Below are positions 24,501 to 36,526 of a stretch of 64,000 bases of DNA, piece by piece. The notes beneath the pieces are model-generated. The model saw only the letters and a program-made list of their open reading frames with translations. It was not told the DNA's origin and did not search any database. Positions within the stretch are counted from its first letter, which is position 1. Each line of letters starts with the position of its first letter. A program made the translations under genes and the position numbers. This DNA is from Strongylocentrotus droebachiensis (taxonomy: Eukaryota > Echinodermata > Echinoidea > Camarodonta > Strongylocentrotidae): assembly GCA_035222895.1 (NCBI GenBank), contig JAVYIG010005305.1, positions 1-64,000 on the forward strand. Reading direction: 5' to 3'.

Positions 24501-27269
24501 CATATATTTTATATTATATTTTTCTATTACTTTTGATCTACCTGCTAAGCTCCACCCCTAAAAACATCATCATGCCAGTCATTTATCAGAGGAACAAAAG
24601 ACAGTGGTATGTCCCTTCCCATCAACTGACCACATGTTCGCATTGCATGTTTTAATACAATGCCCACTCACAAAATTTAATTACATTTTAAGCAGTTGCT
24701 ATGTCAGAAATCCCCTTGCAACACCTTGAAAAGAAGGGTTTCAATGTGCTATTATATGAAAACATGCAATGCTAATGCAATAAGGAACTCAATAGGTGAG
24801 GACATACCACTGTCTTTTGTGAACAGGTGGTCAGTTGATGGGAAGGGACATACCAATGTTTTTGTTCATTTAGCTGACTGATGAATGAATGGCATGATGA
24901 TGTCACAGAAGTCATTTGCTTTTGGAGTTTGTTTTTTTTAAGGGTGGAGCTTAGCAGGTAGAACCAAAGTAATAGAAAATATAATATAAAATGTATGACA
25001 TAAATGTACATCAAAAAGTAAAAAGATATGTCTTGTTTATATTATTACAGATCAACAAAAGTCAACATGAATTTGAAGTTTAGTCACCCGTTAATATTGT
25101 ATTTCATAGGAGTTCTCTTTTAAATCCCTATATTCACGTTTATACTAGAGCTGACGAAAGGGGTTAGGGCAAAGTTTTTTCATCTTGAGAGTTCACACAC
25201 AAATATTTTGTGTACCAAGGTATGACCACTGGGTTTTAAATGGGGATATGTGCCAGTTCTTCAACTCCTCCAAAACACCCACGCACACACACGCGCACGC
25301 ACACACATTAGCCAAGCCCATTAATTATCTAACAATGCTAGTTTGTGTTAACCCGCGTGACGAAATACTTTTGTTTTCACGTATAAAATGTTAACTGTTT
25401 TTCCCCTTAATATATGAACAACTTAACATTGAGATATAGACTTCATGATCATAATAATAACAAAAATTAATAGGCATTTCTATCGCGCCGTCTATCTAGA
25501 AATTATATTCCGAGGCGCATTTATTATTACCCCGGCTTTAGCCTAGCTGCCATTACAGCGCTCTAGCATTTGAAGGAATATATCCTGACAGGTGCCCAAT
25601 TACCTCACCTGGGTCGGGTGTGACAAATAATGATTAATGCCTTGCAAAGGGACATTGGTGCCGTATCGGAGATCTAACCACGACCTTAGAATTTGAAGTC
25701 AAGTGCTTAAACCACTCGACTTCGACCCTTCGAACGATATTTGAGCTGGGAATTTATTTTCCTACCTACAAATGAGTTGTTTAATATTGTTTATAGTTGA
25801 CAGAATAACAGCCATGTTTCCGAAGTGTTAGCTTTAATATAACTGATTCCATCATTACATGAATACATGTATGTGGTTCCATCCTTTCCTGCTGATGGTA
25901 CCCCAAGTAATTGCAACCGTATCCTGTTCTAGAAGGTTATTAGTGTTGATCTTGTCAAGTTGACTCATCATAAGGTTCTCTTTTTATAGGCCTCACCACT
26001 ACTGTCTGATTCACGTCAATGAAGAACTATTTTTACTTTACGTGTATAAATGCTCTTGGTGATCAATCGGCAATTTCTTAGCCGAAGTACACTCACTGAC
26101 TTTACAAAGTTCTCGCTCCCCTCCCCGGAAAGAGGCTAGTAATAATCAATAGAAGGGGCACACAGTGTATATGATAGGTGATCTTTAATTTACGTGTAAT
26201 TGTTACAAGAAGTAACACAGCGGTAATTTCTTGATTGTTGGGAGGGGCTAGCAAAATGCAGTGTAAAGAAATAAAGTACGATATACATTTGGGAAATGTT
26301 GCATGAAATAGTATTTATGATTTCATCAACAAGTTTGCATGTTTAAATTGCATTATTAATTCAGGCAAAAAAGAATAGTGCACGCCGATTCGATGCACGT
26401 CTGTATGTTGAAAAACAATAACATATAAATATACATCTGTCGTAATAATGTATTTATGTTGATGGTATAAAGCTCGCCTACTCGTGTTAAGAAATAAAGT
26501 AGAACTTGTAGGGAGGAAAGAAATGGTATATTGGCTGACTTTAATGTAATAATCAATGTCCTATTATTATCCAAATTAATTATTACATCTATTTCGAAAT
26601 CAATCGATGCAGAAGAGCTTATATATGCCTTCCCAACCGTGTTAGTGTTTATTATCATTTCCTCTTTTAATGCTTCAAACTCGTTGCAATCTAAGTTAAG
26701 AGCTAGGACTGTACAACCTTACACACAGTGTTTCTTTTAATGTCCAGACATTTTCCTCATCATTTCGACTATTGGCAATATGGCATGTTATTCAATTAAC
26801 ATTGACTTCGCATCAAGATATATTTGATATTTTGATTACTTTTCAGTAAACGTATAATGTTTAATATTGAGTACATACATTCAACCCCCTCCCTCTCCCT
26901 CTCCCTCTCCCTCTTGCAGACATACATGCAAAAGTTTGAGTACACGAGCTCGACGAGAGGGGTAGAGGACCCCGAGGAGACCCGGGTGGCCATCATGAGA
27001 TTGCAGAAGATGGCTGGCCTAACACCTACAGGTATGTTCAACAACGAGACCATAGCCAGGATCAGGAACAGCAAGAGATGCGGGAACTCGGACAAGCCAG
27101 TGGATACAAATGAGATGAGGAAGAGGAGATATGCCATACAGCATGGGTGGTCTAAAAGGAAAATTACTTGGGCGTGAGTAGTAGTAGTAGTAGTAGTAGA
27201 AATAGTTGATGTTGTTGTAGTAGTAGTAGTAGTAGTATTAGTAGTGGTAGTAGTAGTAGTAGTAGTAGA

Positions 27270-27310
<41 letters not shown>

Positions 27311-27335
27311 TAGTAGTAGTAGTAGTAGAAGAAGA

Positions 27336-27397
<62 letters not shown>

Positions 27398-27404
27398 AAG
27401 AAGA

Positions 27405-27451
<47 letters not shown>

Positions 27452-30400
27452 AAGTAGTAGAAGTAGTCGTAGTAGCAGAAGAAGTAGTAGTAGTAGTAGT
27501 TGCAGTTGCTGCAGTTGTGAGCCACATAATCGGCCAAATACCCAAGAAGAGTGAAGTTATAAGACACTAAATGAAACATACTAGCCATCATATACTTTTT
27601 CAGAAAATTAAGTGTAAATGATTCTTTCCAGAAATATCTTTTACAGATGATTAAGATTAAATTCAATTATCACTGCTCACCACAATCTTTCATTCAGAAA
27701 ATTGTAATTAACAGACTTGAATTAACCGATTGGTATATACCTTGTTTAAGATTACGACCTGTACATTGTATGATAGGGGAGGATTCAGGATTTGTAAGAA
27801 GGGGAGGGGGGGGGGACACAATCCGTAAAAATATAACTGACAATAAAACGTACAAAATTGTCAAGATATATTTGAGCTGGGAAATTATTTTCGTTCCTAG
27901 GAATAAATTTTTCAGTGGTTAGTATATTGGTATTTTTCAACGATATTCAAAAAAAAAATCTGATGACAGTTTTGATATATAAACCAATTCGATCGCCAAG
28001 ACTTTCAAGAAATTAATTTGAGGGCAATACCTGCACAGCCCTTTAAAAATCATGTTCTGAATGTGAAATTATGCCATTGTACTATTAGCACATTTCAAAG
28101 GGTGGCGAAGAAAGAATACTGAAATTGCCCTAGGTCATAATATTGAAAATCTTTGCAACCGTATTCAAACTTCAAGGGGGCTTTTAATCAAGGCTGATCC
28201 CAATTTTGTTTCATGTTTGTTGTAGAGTAAAGAACTACACGCCTGATATGCAACGAGCGACGACCACCCGCGTGCTCGTCACCTCCTTCCAAGTCTGGAG
28301 CGACGTCGCCATGCTCGAATTCCAGCAGACCAAATTCCCACGAGCCGACATCCTCGTCCAGTTCGCCCGAGAAAATCACGGTGATGGGTACCCTTTCGAC
28401 GGACAGGGTGGAACCCTCGCCCATGCCTACTTCCCTGGTGACGGCATCGGTGGCGATGTCCATTTCGACGAGGATGAGTCGTTTACCGATGAAACCATGC
28501 GTGGTAGGATATTTACATCTCAATTTCAATCACTCTTTTTGTACATAATCCTCATCACCATCATAAACATTTCATGATCATCATTTCATCGTCATCGTAA
28601 TTATCATCCCTATCATCGTCACCATCATCGTCACTATCTGACATCACCATCATCATCATTATCGTCATCGCGACTGACATACCATGCTGTCAGGGACAAT
28701 TTGCTACGTCGAAATTATGTCTGACCGTCGGCGATCCGGCATTTGGTTTGGTGACAATTGATTAAGGAATATAGTTTTCTGAAAACAGAAAGTTTAATCC
28801 CATCCCTCTCACAGATTTAAAAGTAAAATTTGATATGTCAAAATGTAATAATGGCCTAAAATTAATAAGATCTATATACCATTTTAATTTGAGGTAAACC
28901 TTAAACCTTCTTGAAGAGCAGTTGATTTTGCTCTCTATTCTAAAATTCCATTATTAAACATGTTCCTAATTATTTGCACCTTTTCACTTTTTAGGTACCA
29001 ACTTATTTATTGTAGCTGCCCACGAAATCGGCCACAGTCTTGGCTTGGCACACTCTGACGTCAGTACCTCATTGATGGCGCCCTACTACCAGGGATATCA
29101 GTCCCGTTTCTCACTCCATACTGATGATATCAAGGGAATCCGGAGTCTGTACGGTATGCGGTTTATTAGCAATTTGACATTTAGAGTTTAAGAGAAGGTT
29201 AAGTTCTGGTCAAGATGTCAAAGGAATTATTAGCTTTCTCCTGTGATTTATATCAGTTTTGAAGGAATGATAAATTCAGGATGATAGGAGAAATAATCCC
29301 CTAAAAGAATGTTTCTTCAACTGCCCTCATATTCGAAGTCGGACTAGAAATGTTTGAAAAGATTGGACCTAACATTTATGCTACCTGTGTGTAGTCCATT
29401 TATTTATTTCTATGTGCATTTTAAGCAGAGTCAAGTCAATGCCTTTTCATGTTGATCATTCCGCAACCCCTTAGTATACGTAGCCCAAATACATTACTTG
29501 CGTACAAAAAAGTCAATCTTTCCAATAGCGTCCACACAGTTTCTTCTCAATTTAATCGCGTGACCAGTTCTCAATGTTTTCTTTAACCATTTTACTGTTG
29601 GATACAGAGTTAATATTTCTCAAAAGAAAAAAAAAGGGGGGGGGGGTAAACTTAAATATCAGGTAATGGACTTAATTTGAAGAGTACATGGCAAAATTAA
29701 TTTATGCTGTGTCCTGGTTATGGTACATAAATACAAGACATTTTAACAACAAAAGCAATAAATACAAGACATGTTAACAACAAAAGCAATAAATCTTGAT
29801 AATGTCAATACATACCTGGAAACCATGAACACAAATGCAGATATGGTATTAAGTTTTGATTAGCATGAATACACAGCCAAGAAGTTATTCTTAAATAAGG
29901 ACGTCATTAACATTTGTGAGAAATTTGATGAGAATTATTTCGCCAAATGAGTTTTTTCCGGTTCGTGTAATAGACATACACTATGAACATCTTTATATTT
30001 CCACCGTAGGCATATATTAAATGTTGTATCATTACCCTTTCCAATTACATATTCATATGAACCGACTGTTCTCCCTCTTATAACAGGTGCCCGAAACCAG
30101 CCTCCAAACCGACCCCGCCCCCCTCCAGGCAAACCCACCATACCCAACAAAGGCCCCAAGGATAGATCCATATGCAGTGCTATTATCAACACTGTGGCCT
30201 ATGGAACAATCGCTGGACAACCGACACCCACTCTATACATCTTCAGTGTAGGTGTTCCTTAGTATTTAAAGCTTCACAGCACTATAGGGCATAATACATG
30301 GAATAGGGCATCTAGTAGCTTGTGATACCGTAGTCTCTAAATATGTCTACCGATACAGAAAACTGCTAAAAGTGTTTTCGCCCTTTATTTTTTTAGTTTT

Positions 30401-32359
30401 GTTTTTATTTCTTGTTCCCCCTTACCCCCTTTAGAATGTAACTTGTATATGTCATATTCAAAGAAGAGTCAATGGTTCATAAATCAGAATCATACAAAAA
30501 TGTGGAGGGCTTAGGAGAGCACAACCGGCCCTTACCTATTTTGAAATCCCACAAAATGTGAAAATTGTGATATTTTCGATATTATGCCCCTCCTTTTTAG
30601 AAAGTCAAAAACAGGCCCTGATGAAAGAAAGTATACTGCATAATTATGCATAATCATGTTCCATCTCGTTTATTATCATGTTACCACAGGGAGAGCAATT
30701 CTGGGTGAAGCGAGGAAACGATGCTGTATCAAACGCCCTTCAGACGGAGTCAGTCTTTGTTGATATGCAGGATATACCTGATGCAGCATTTATTCGAACA
30801 TTCAGAGGACAAAAGAGAATGGTCTTCTTTTCAGGTGAGTTGGGGATATTTATTGAGCCAGGAGGGGAATTCCCTTGGCAAGGAAGGAGGAATTCCCTCG
30901 CATTGGGCAGGCTTGGAGGGGACTGTCCCGATCCTCTCCAATAGCCCGGTTGCTTTTCATGCTCACAGGTTTGCTTCAATTAGTCCACTTGATCCCTATT
31001 ATGAATGATACATTGTACACCCTTTTGCCCCAAAGATGTAATAGGTTTGGCATTTGGAATACAAACAATCTGGAATATATGTAGATGATAATATCCCGGA
31101 TAAACACTGTATTTGTTATATATAAACCGTTTTGAAAAAAGAGGTTTTCATTTAGGAAGACAACTATTTTGTCCCCTGTAAAACCATTACTTTTCTCAAA
31201 CAATAATAACAACGATTATCATCATATGTCTTCATAGACAGCTTAATGGATGCGAGGCATGCTTACCTGTTAAAGCTAGTGTTTCAGAAATGAATTGACT
31301 TTTAATTGTATTTCTTGTTTTTCGTGTTATTTCGCAGGAAGTAAAATATGGGAATTTTCATCAGGTGTGTACCAGCCTCGAAACATCTTGGAACGTACAG
31401 GAATTAGGACCAACAAAATCGACGCAGCGTTCAAATGGGCCAGGAACAACAAAATCTACTTGTTTTCAAGAGGACTCTACTGGCGACTCGATGAGAATAC
31501 AATGAGAGCTGAATCGGGCTATCCAAGGGTCATCAAGGATAACTGGAGGGGAAGACCTGGACCGTTCGATGCCGTCTGGACGGAGAATAAAGGTGAAGGT
31601 TTGAGACGTGTCAGAGGCGTTATGATTATGATAGTGCTTGTCGCTCATGGTGCGCCATAGCTGACGTACGAGGGCTGCGTCAGGGCCTAAATAATGCAAA
31701 CATGTTCATTAGGCGTAACAGGGATACATTCGATTTCGTTCATGTTTTGCTTATTAAAAAACTACTCATAATTATAATGGCTTCACATAATTCTATTTTC
31801 GTTCAGTCATGCCCACGGGCAATGCTTGCATCCCATCCGCTGGGTGTGTGAAAGCCCTCTACTATGTTGTTACCTTGAGGGCATGAGGACAAACGTGAAA
31901 AACAGAGAATTTTGGAGTACTCTCATAATAAGAGATTATTGGAAAATCAAACAAAATCACATCCATCCGTAGGTATATAAATTTAAGCAGGGTAGTGCAT
32001 GCAGAAGGGTGGGGTTAAAAACTCAACGAGGTAATTTCTGTGAAATGTTTAGAAAAAATTTAATCCCTATCGTGACTATTTAGACGAAAGCAATATTTCT
32101 ATACATGTTTAAAGCATTTTCCCCTTTTCCATTGTTTCATTTTCTCTGCTATACAGATCGCACAAGTTATTTTCTTATCGGAGGGCAAGTGAGTACATTT
32201 AAGGATAACGAAGTTTATTTCGTCACCCCTAAGAAAAGCTTCGCTTCGGATTGGCTCATGTGCGGACAAAACATTGGATCAGGCACCAACGCACCAATCA
32301 CAGTCTCCGGTACACTTCTCCTCGCATCGACTTTAGCAGCAATGAAAGGCGTGCTATAA
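18313..32359 (+). CDS. MMP-B: furin-activated, GPI-anchored matrix metalloproteinase (8 exons, 579 aa)
   Basis: Exons: 18313..18597, 26920..27173, 28226..28503, 28995..29153, 30087..30247, 30690..30834, 31338..31592, 32157..32359. All introns are GT-AG and the phases join without a break. Domains: signal peptide (1-28, cleaved before QFWQ); Gln/Tyr/acidic stretch to 95; PGBD-like propeptide with [13 protein letters not shown]; cysteine switch KRCGNSD (Cys149) in place of PRCGVPD; furin site RKRR (162-165) before YAIQHGW; catalytic domain with structural-zinc/calcium loop [30 protein letters not shown] (282-293, Glu283 catalytic) and Met300 in SLMAPYY; proline-rich hinge; hemopexin domain between Cys355 and Cys548; hydrophobic tail [10 protein letters not shown]. 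Family knowledge: Golgi furin would remove the propeptide and the enzyme would act at the cell surface on matrix or membrane proteins. Closest vertebrate layout is MMP17/MMP25. Start: the ATG at 18313 opens a clean signal peptide that aligns with MMP-C. Confidence 0.93.
18730..18875 (-). repeat. tRNA-derived SINE fragment
   Basis: On the minus strand GGGTTTGATCC (18817..18827) fits a polymerase III B box. It is followed downstream by a body containing CAAGGTG, AAATGGGTACCTGAC. The body resembles the central part of the SINE at 25448..25735. In MMP-B intron 1. Confidence 0.5.
18876..24402. other. MMP-B intron 1, proximal part
   Basis: AT-rich intron sequence. A CA-rich tract lies at about 20461..20530, and near 19846 a GTGGTGGATTTATGGGGGCA word resembles hAT-like repeat ends. 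A poly-C run is at about 23693..23704. No further gene recognised. Confidence 0.5.
24403..25094. mobile_element. TTAA-flanked inverted-repeat element 2
   Basis: The left arm begins TTAAAGGTTGACTAAA. The right arm in reverse complement begins TTAACGGGTGACTAAA. The arms stay alignable for over 150 bp, including ACCTGCTAAGCTCCACCC on both sides. About 690 bp, no coding capacity. In MMP-B intron 1. Confidence 0.8.
25448..25735 (-). repeat. tRNA-derived SINE
   Basis: On the minus strand GAGTGGTTTAAGCA (A-box-like, 25704..25717) and GTGGTTAGATCTCC (B-box-like, 25669..25682) are spaced as in a tRNA promoter. A body with CCCAGGTG, TAATTGGGCACCTGTCAGG follows, then an AT-rich (TTATTATTA) tail at the plus-strand left end. 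Likely a serine/leucine-like or heavily diverged tRNA head. Confidence 0.65.
25736..26880. other. MMP-B intron 1, distal part
   Basis: AT-rich, nothing recognised. Short open frames on both strands lack family similarity. Confidence 0.5.
26885..26914. repeat. (CCCTCT)n tract before exon 2
   Basis: Hexanucleotide pyrimidine repeat that forms the polypyrimidine tract of the exon 2 acceptor. Confidence 0.9.
26920..27173 (+). CDS. MMP-B exon 2: propeptide, cysteine switch, furin site
   Basis: Reads [11 protein letters not shown] to KRKITWA. Holds the PGBD helix pattern ([21 protein letters not shown]), RCGNSD at 27076..27093 and [12 protein letters not shown]. The acceptor is preceded by a (CCCTCT)n tract and the donor GTGAGT runs straight into a (TAG)n microsatellite. 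Confidence 0.93.
27175..27500. repeat. (TAG)n microsatellite with GAA interruptions
   Basis: About 325 bp of TAG/AGT repeats with regularly placed (GAA)3-4 blocks, beginning at the splice donor of MMP-B exon 2. The reading frames (poly-Val, poly-Thr, poly-Tyr) over it are artefacts. Confidence 0.95.
27501..28225. other. MMP-B intron 2, remainder
   Basis: AT-rich, with a G run near 27800..27815. Nothing else recognised. Confidence 0.5.
28226..28503 (+). CDS. MMP-B exon 3: catalytic domain, metal-binding loops
   Basis: Reads VKNYTPDMQ to ETMRG. Contains [34 protein letters not shown] and DEDE, the structural zinc and calcium ligands of MMPs. 278 nt, identical in length to the MMP-C exon. Confidence 0.95.
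28560..28680. repeat. (ATC)n-rich tract
   Basis: Irregular ATC/CATCATCG repeats at the start of MMP-B intron 3. Confidence 0.85.
28995..29153 (+). CDS. MMP-B exon 4: catalytic zinc site and Met-turn
   Basis: Encodes [17 protein letters not shown] and [10 protein letters not shown], the three zinc histidines, catalytic Glu and Met-turn, ending RSLYG. 159 nt, as in MMP-C. Confidence 0.96.
29154..30086. other. MMP-B intron 4
   Basis: Contains a 31-bp direct duplication, AATACAAGACAT and following, at 29730..29760 and 29761..29791 with one difference, and a G run at about 29637..29646. No gene. Confidence 0.6.
30087..30247 (+). CDS. MMP-B exon 5: proline-rich hinge and first hemopexin Cys
   Basis: A hinge of about 24 residues rich in Pro, Arg and Asn leads to [15 protein letters not shown]. 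The LRG word of canonical blade 1 is replaced by IAGQPTP. Confidence 0.9.
30248..30689. other. MMP-B intron 5
   Basis: Unremarkable intron sequence. Confidence 0.6.
30690..30834 (+). CDS. MMP-B exon 6: hemopexin blades 1-2
   Basis: Starts [14 protein letters not shown] and contains [20 protein letters not shown]. 145 nt, same as MMP-C. Confidence 0.92.
30835..31337. other. MMP-B intron 6
   Basis: 503-bp intron without recognised repeats. The matching intron of MMP-C is 4.2 kb because of nested insertions. Confidence 0.6.
31338..31592 (+). CDS. MMP-B exon 7: hemopexin blades 2-3
   Basis: Contains [50 protein letters not shown] and the start of blade 4 (FDAVWTENK). 255 nt, same as MMP-C. Confidence 0.94.
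31593..32156. other. MMP-B intron 7
   Basis: Unremarkable intron sequence. Confidence 0.6.
32157..32359 (+). CDS. MMP-B exon 8: hemopexin blade 4 and GPI-anchor-like tail
   Basis: Contains [19 protein letters not shown] and SDWLMCGQN with the closing Cys, then a small-residue stretch (GSGTNAP) and hydrophobic [15 protein letters not shown] before TAA. 203 nt, same as MMP-C. Confidence 0.92.
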
Positions 32360-32691
32360 TTGAACAAAAGTTTCTCTCCCCACCATAAATGTGGTTCTTC
32401 GTTTGTTAAAACTTTGGACTTAATGTTGCTTATGTTTGATCTCTTAGCAAATCACCGTAACTGGACAGTAGTCTTAAAGTTTTTTATATTAATTTTTTCA
32501 CCACAAAAATATAGTGCAATATTGGAAATTAAACCATTTGAATATGGTTTAATAATCAATTCAATCAATCGACTGTCTTTCAGTTTTCTATATTTTAACC
32601 TCAAAATATACATAGTGCAATATTTGGAATGTTTGAAGTTAAACCCTTTGATATCAAGGTTTTAATGGTGATCTTCTTCGTTTAGGATCAA

Positions 32692-32697
32692 AATAAA
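32692..32697 (+). promoter_or_regulatory. candidate polyadenylation signal of MMP-B
   Basis: AATAAA 333 bp after the stop codon, the first canonical signal on the coding strand downstream. Confidence 0.45.
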
Positions 32698-34726
32698 ACT
32701 TACATTGGAGGGAGGGTCTATCTTTGGGGCATTTACCCCCTCCCCGAGATTAAGGATTCTTGGTGTACTCTGATTCCAAGATTTTGATGTCTGCCCCTAT
32801 AACTTTATAGCTCCTACCAAAATATTCAATTGACATCTATAATGTGAAATATCCATGATCTTGGGATTTACCATATTGGTGTGCCATAAAAATTGTGACC
32901 AAGAACCGCATGCCCATCAAAAAGCCACCAATAAGTCGCCAACATTTAAATTAATCCATCAAGCTCAAAATCAGACAAACAAAACACTGCTAAAAACAAC
33001 TAATAGATATTTCGGAGCCTCCAAAATTTGAAATTACATAGAAGAAACTATAATATTTTAGGACATTATAAAAAAAGAAAACCCTAAAATTTGGCGAACC
33101 TGACCAAATACACCTATTAAGCTCTAATTGAAAAAAAATAAAACCATGCAAATGTTTTGTGGTTTTGTGGTTCCCGGTCCCAATATTACATAGTTACAAA
33201 AATTATCATACTTCATTCCTTAGTTTTTTCCTCTAATTTAAACAATCTGTTTTGTAAGGACTTGGGGTTTGAAAGTTTTTTTTTAATAATTATATTGTTT
33301 GTGATCGGTTTCGTTTAAGTATGTATCTCTTAATCATTTGTAGATTATGTTGACGTTTTACTAAATTGTACATGTACAGCTTTGTCAATAATATTGTATA
33401 TCATTTTCTATTTATGTTTTATAAGCGTCGATACAATTTTATTATATTATTTTAGTACGCTGGGATTGAGATGATTTGTTTTTCTAAAACTTAATGAATG
33501 ATATTGATTTTACTAATGAGCCCAAGCCAGTGCAATACCTCTGTTGGATAGAGGCGGAAGTTTATTCTCCCCTATAAGCAACATCGTTCATGGTAGCTGT
33601 TCCTAATGTCCTTGAATGTATTATTACCCGGCGTCATATGCATATTCACAGTCTTCAAAACTATAATAAGTAGGAACTCTAAAATATATACTAGCTATAT
33701 TTAGAAATGATTATGATATGCATATGAAGTCTTTTAAATCGTATCCAAATGCACGTAACTTGCGAAATACACAGGACGAGCTGCTTCTAAAGCTACCTCG
33801 CACAAAAACAAAGGGAACTCTTGGAGAATGCGCTTTCTGTTGCTGTCTTCAAGTTTTGTTGAAGACACACTTGTTTTCAGGAGCTTTTGAATAGTTTTTT
33901 GTGTTTGTAAAGTAGCACTGTTAGGAGTTTTGTTTTCACCACAGCACAGTAGAGTATATTTATATAGTAGCTGAGCTATATAAATTGATCTAATTATCAT
34001 TAAAATTATGAGTAAGGATATTCAATAATGAAAAGCCTAGAGTTTATTTAAGATTATCTCTTTTTTTTCTTCATGAATCTGTTTAGTACTTGTTTACATT
34101 AATCAACGTGTATAGTATAATCTGCTGTTTGTGTATGTAGTCAAATTGTGTTTACATTATTTGTTATGCTAAAGAAACTATAACAATATTTCTGAAACCG
34201 AGGGAATATTATAATCATTCAAAATATTAAAAATTGTCATGGTCGTAATATAACACCAAATCAAGAATGACTCGCATAAGTTATAATAATATTATTACCA
34301 TAATATTTACATTAAATATTATTATCATGTCAAAATCTACAAGTTTTTGATAGGCAATTCCTAATACGTCGCATTGAACATGTTTCACGGTTATTTATTT
34401 CATCAAATATGACCAAGTAGTATAAAAAGGCGGAGTCTTAATGATAATGTTTCTATTTTCCCTAAAAACTTGCATTTTTACTAACGAACACTTTCATTTG
34501 ATTCTGAATTTCTCTCGATCTTGCAGCTGCATATGATTGTGCTTTCACTATTTCCAAAACTGATCATCATTGTAATAAATTTGTCGAGGAAATAAATGAG
34601 ATTAAAAGGGAATGTGATATATATTTTCAATGACTATATCTATTTTAAAGTGTGTTTTTATTTCGATTCGGAGGAGGAGATTGGGTTGAGATTAAATAAA
34701 GGATAAATGTTGCCAATTAAATTAAT
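32698..34726. other. intergenic between MMP-B and MMP-C, no gene seen
   Basis: AT-rich, no recognised coding or repeat structure. Confidence 0.5.
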
Positions 34727-35874
34727 TTAAAGGTACTATGTCCCATTTGCAGGCCAAAAAATGAAAAGGTTAAATTCCAACGGCATTTGAAAGATAATAC
34801 TAATTTAGAACTTCCCTAAAAAAGGTTGGGCTTGAAAATGTCTTCAAGCGGGAATATAATGACTATTAGTTGTCAAATCTACTTAGGAGCTATAGAGCTA
34901 ATAAGTAATAGTCATGATTTTCAGACCCATATTGCTCCGATTGTCTCATTTTCGCTCGCGTGAACATTGCCAGCACAAACCACTGACCTCTGCCTCCTGA
35001 ACGGATCATCGCCCATTCCATTCACTATACGTTACGTACTATAAAGGCTGTATTGTCTGACCGTTCATGAATATTCATGTTTTTGCTAAACTCGGCAAAA
35101 TGTTTGCTTTTACTAAATGGAAAAATTACGGTGGGGGGTTGGATGAAATGGACATAATGAAATAGGCAGAAGTGATCTATGATAATTCATGCTTTTTATG
35201 TTTCGTGTGCTCGACCTATAACCTTCAAATCGCTTGGTAAACTGAGTCCAAAGTTAGACTTGTTTCACACGTGTATTATAGGCAATGACGAGCTTGCAAC
35301 CTATTTTGAAAAATTACGGTGGGTGAACTTTCAAAAGTCAATGAGACATGAGGGCTCCAATGAAAGAGCTAGTGATAACGTACGTCGGGTTGGATGTGCT
35401 TTTCGTTTAAACAAAAAATGAATTTTTAACGATTTTTTAAAAAAACGTCCATAGGCTAACATCATGTTAGGCTGCCGACTCAGATCATGCTCTGACGATA
35501 GGGGGCGTTGTGAAATGAGACTAACCGGAGCCATATGATTGAACCGAATGGTCATACGTTTTATGCTGTGCAAAGATTCAATCAGTTTAATTTAGCCATC
35601 ACAAGAAGTGGGTTATTGATATAGACAAATGCTCATGTACCCTTTACAGCTCATTTTATGTATGTTATTACCAGAGAAGAAAAAAAGCCAGTCAGTCACT
35701 CAATAGTGTCTGACAGTGAAGTCTAGCAAGTAAACGGGTTTCTTTGCATAATTTGAATATTAGGACACTGCTAACGTTTAAACTTCACAGATAGGACATA
35801 CAAGACATATTCATAATTCCTGCAAAGTTCTACAGAATTTGAGGTTGGCTGCAAAAGGGACATAGTACCTTTAA
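34727..35874. mobile_element. TTAA-flanked inverted-repeat element 3
   Basis: Ends are TTAAAGGTACTATGTCCC and its exact inverse, both with TTAA at the border. About 1.15 kb. Its inner part (about 34930..35275) recurs in opposite orientation at 36527..36880. No transposase-like frame was recognised. Piggybac- or Sola3-type target preference. Confidence 0.8.
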
Positions 35875-36526
35875 AGGAGCTATCAAGTAAAAATACGAAC
35901 ATTTATTGACCAATTTATTCATCTGTTAATAAATATTTTGACAGGACAACAAAATATGTACAAGAAAGTGTATACTGTATTACTGTGGTCACAATATGAG
36001 TAAAAAATTCCAACATTGAATAACAGAGCCATATACATTTTACAGAAGAGATACGTCATAAATGAACATTTATTTCTCGAGAGTACATTTCGATACATTC
36101 ACCATATGTTGTCTACTTCAGATATCAAATGAAACAATACAGATAATGCAATGCACTTAAAAATGTGTATTTTAAACAGTAATATTTATCATCAAATTTG
36201 ATATCAACATTGTTTTGACAACTCTTTATATCTATAACCATATTGAAAAGAATTATTAAAAAAAACAAGAGGTAGTCTTAGGGATTGGGAATGAAATTTT
36301 AGATGTACCAATATGTAGAAGGTTCGTGGAAAATGCTCTCCCGACAGAGCTCTTGCTTTTCAGTGATCTAGAGCAACGATATCAGCACAAAACACAGAGA
36401 TATGAAGAAAAAGGTTTTATGGGGAGGAGGATAATTCCTATTATTCATATTTCGTTTTAAGATAAAAGTAAGAAAACTACTGAGCATATCTAATTCTGCA
36501 TCCTTGGTATTTGAATTAAAGGGGAT
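35875..36526. other. intergenic spacer between two copies of element 3
   Basis: AT-rich, nothing recognised. Confidence 0.5.

Noticed and set aside
26796-27666. Long poly-Thr, poly-Tyr and poly-Val open frames
   Set aside because: Translations of the TAG microsatellite after MMP-B exon 2.
28188-28529. Open frames antisense to MMP catalytic exons (also 50018..50265 and 51153..51596)
   Set aside because: Shadows of well-supported exons on the plus strand.
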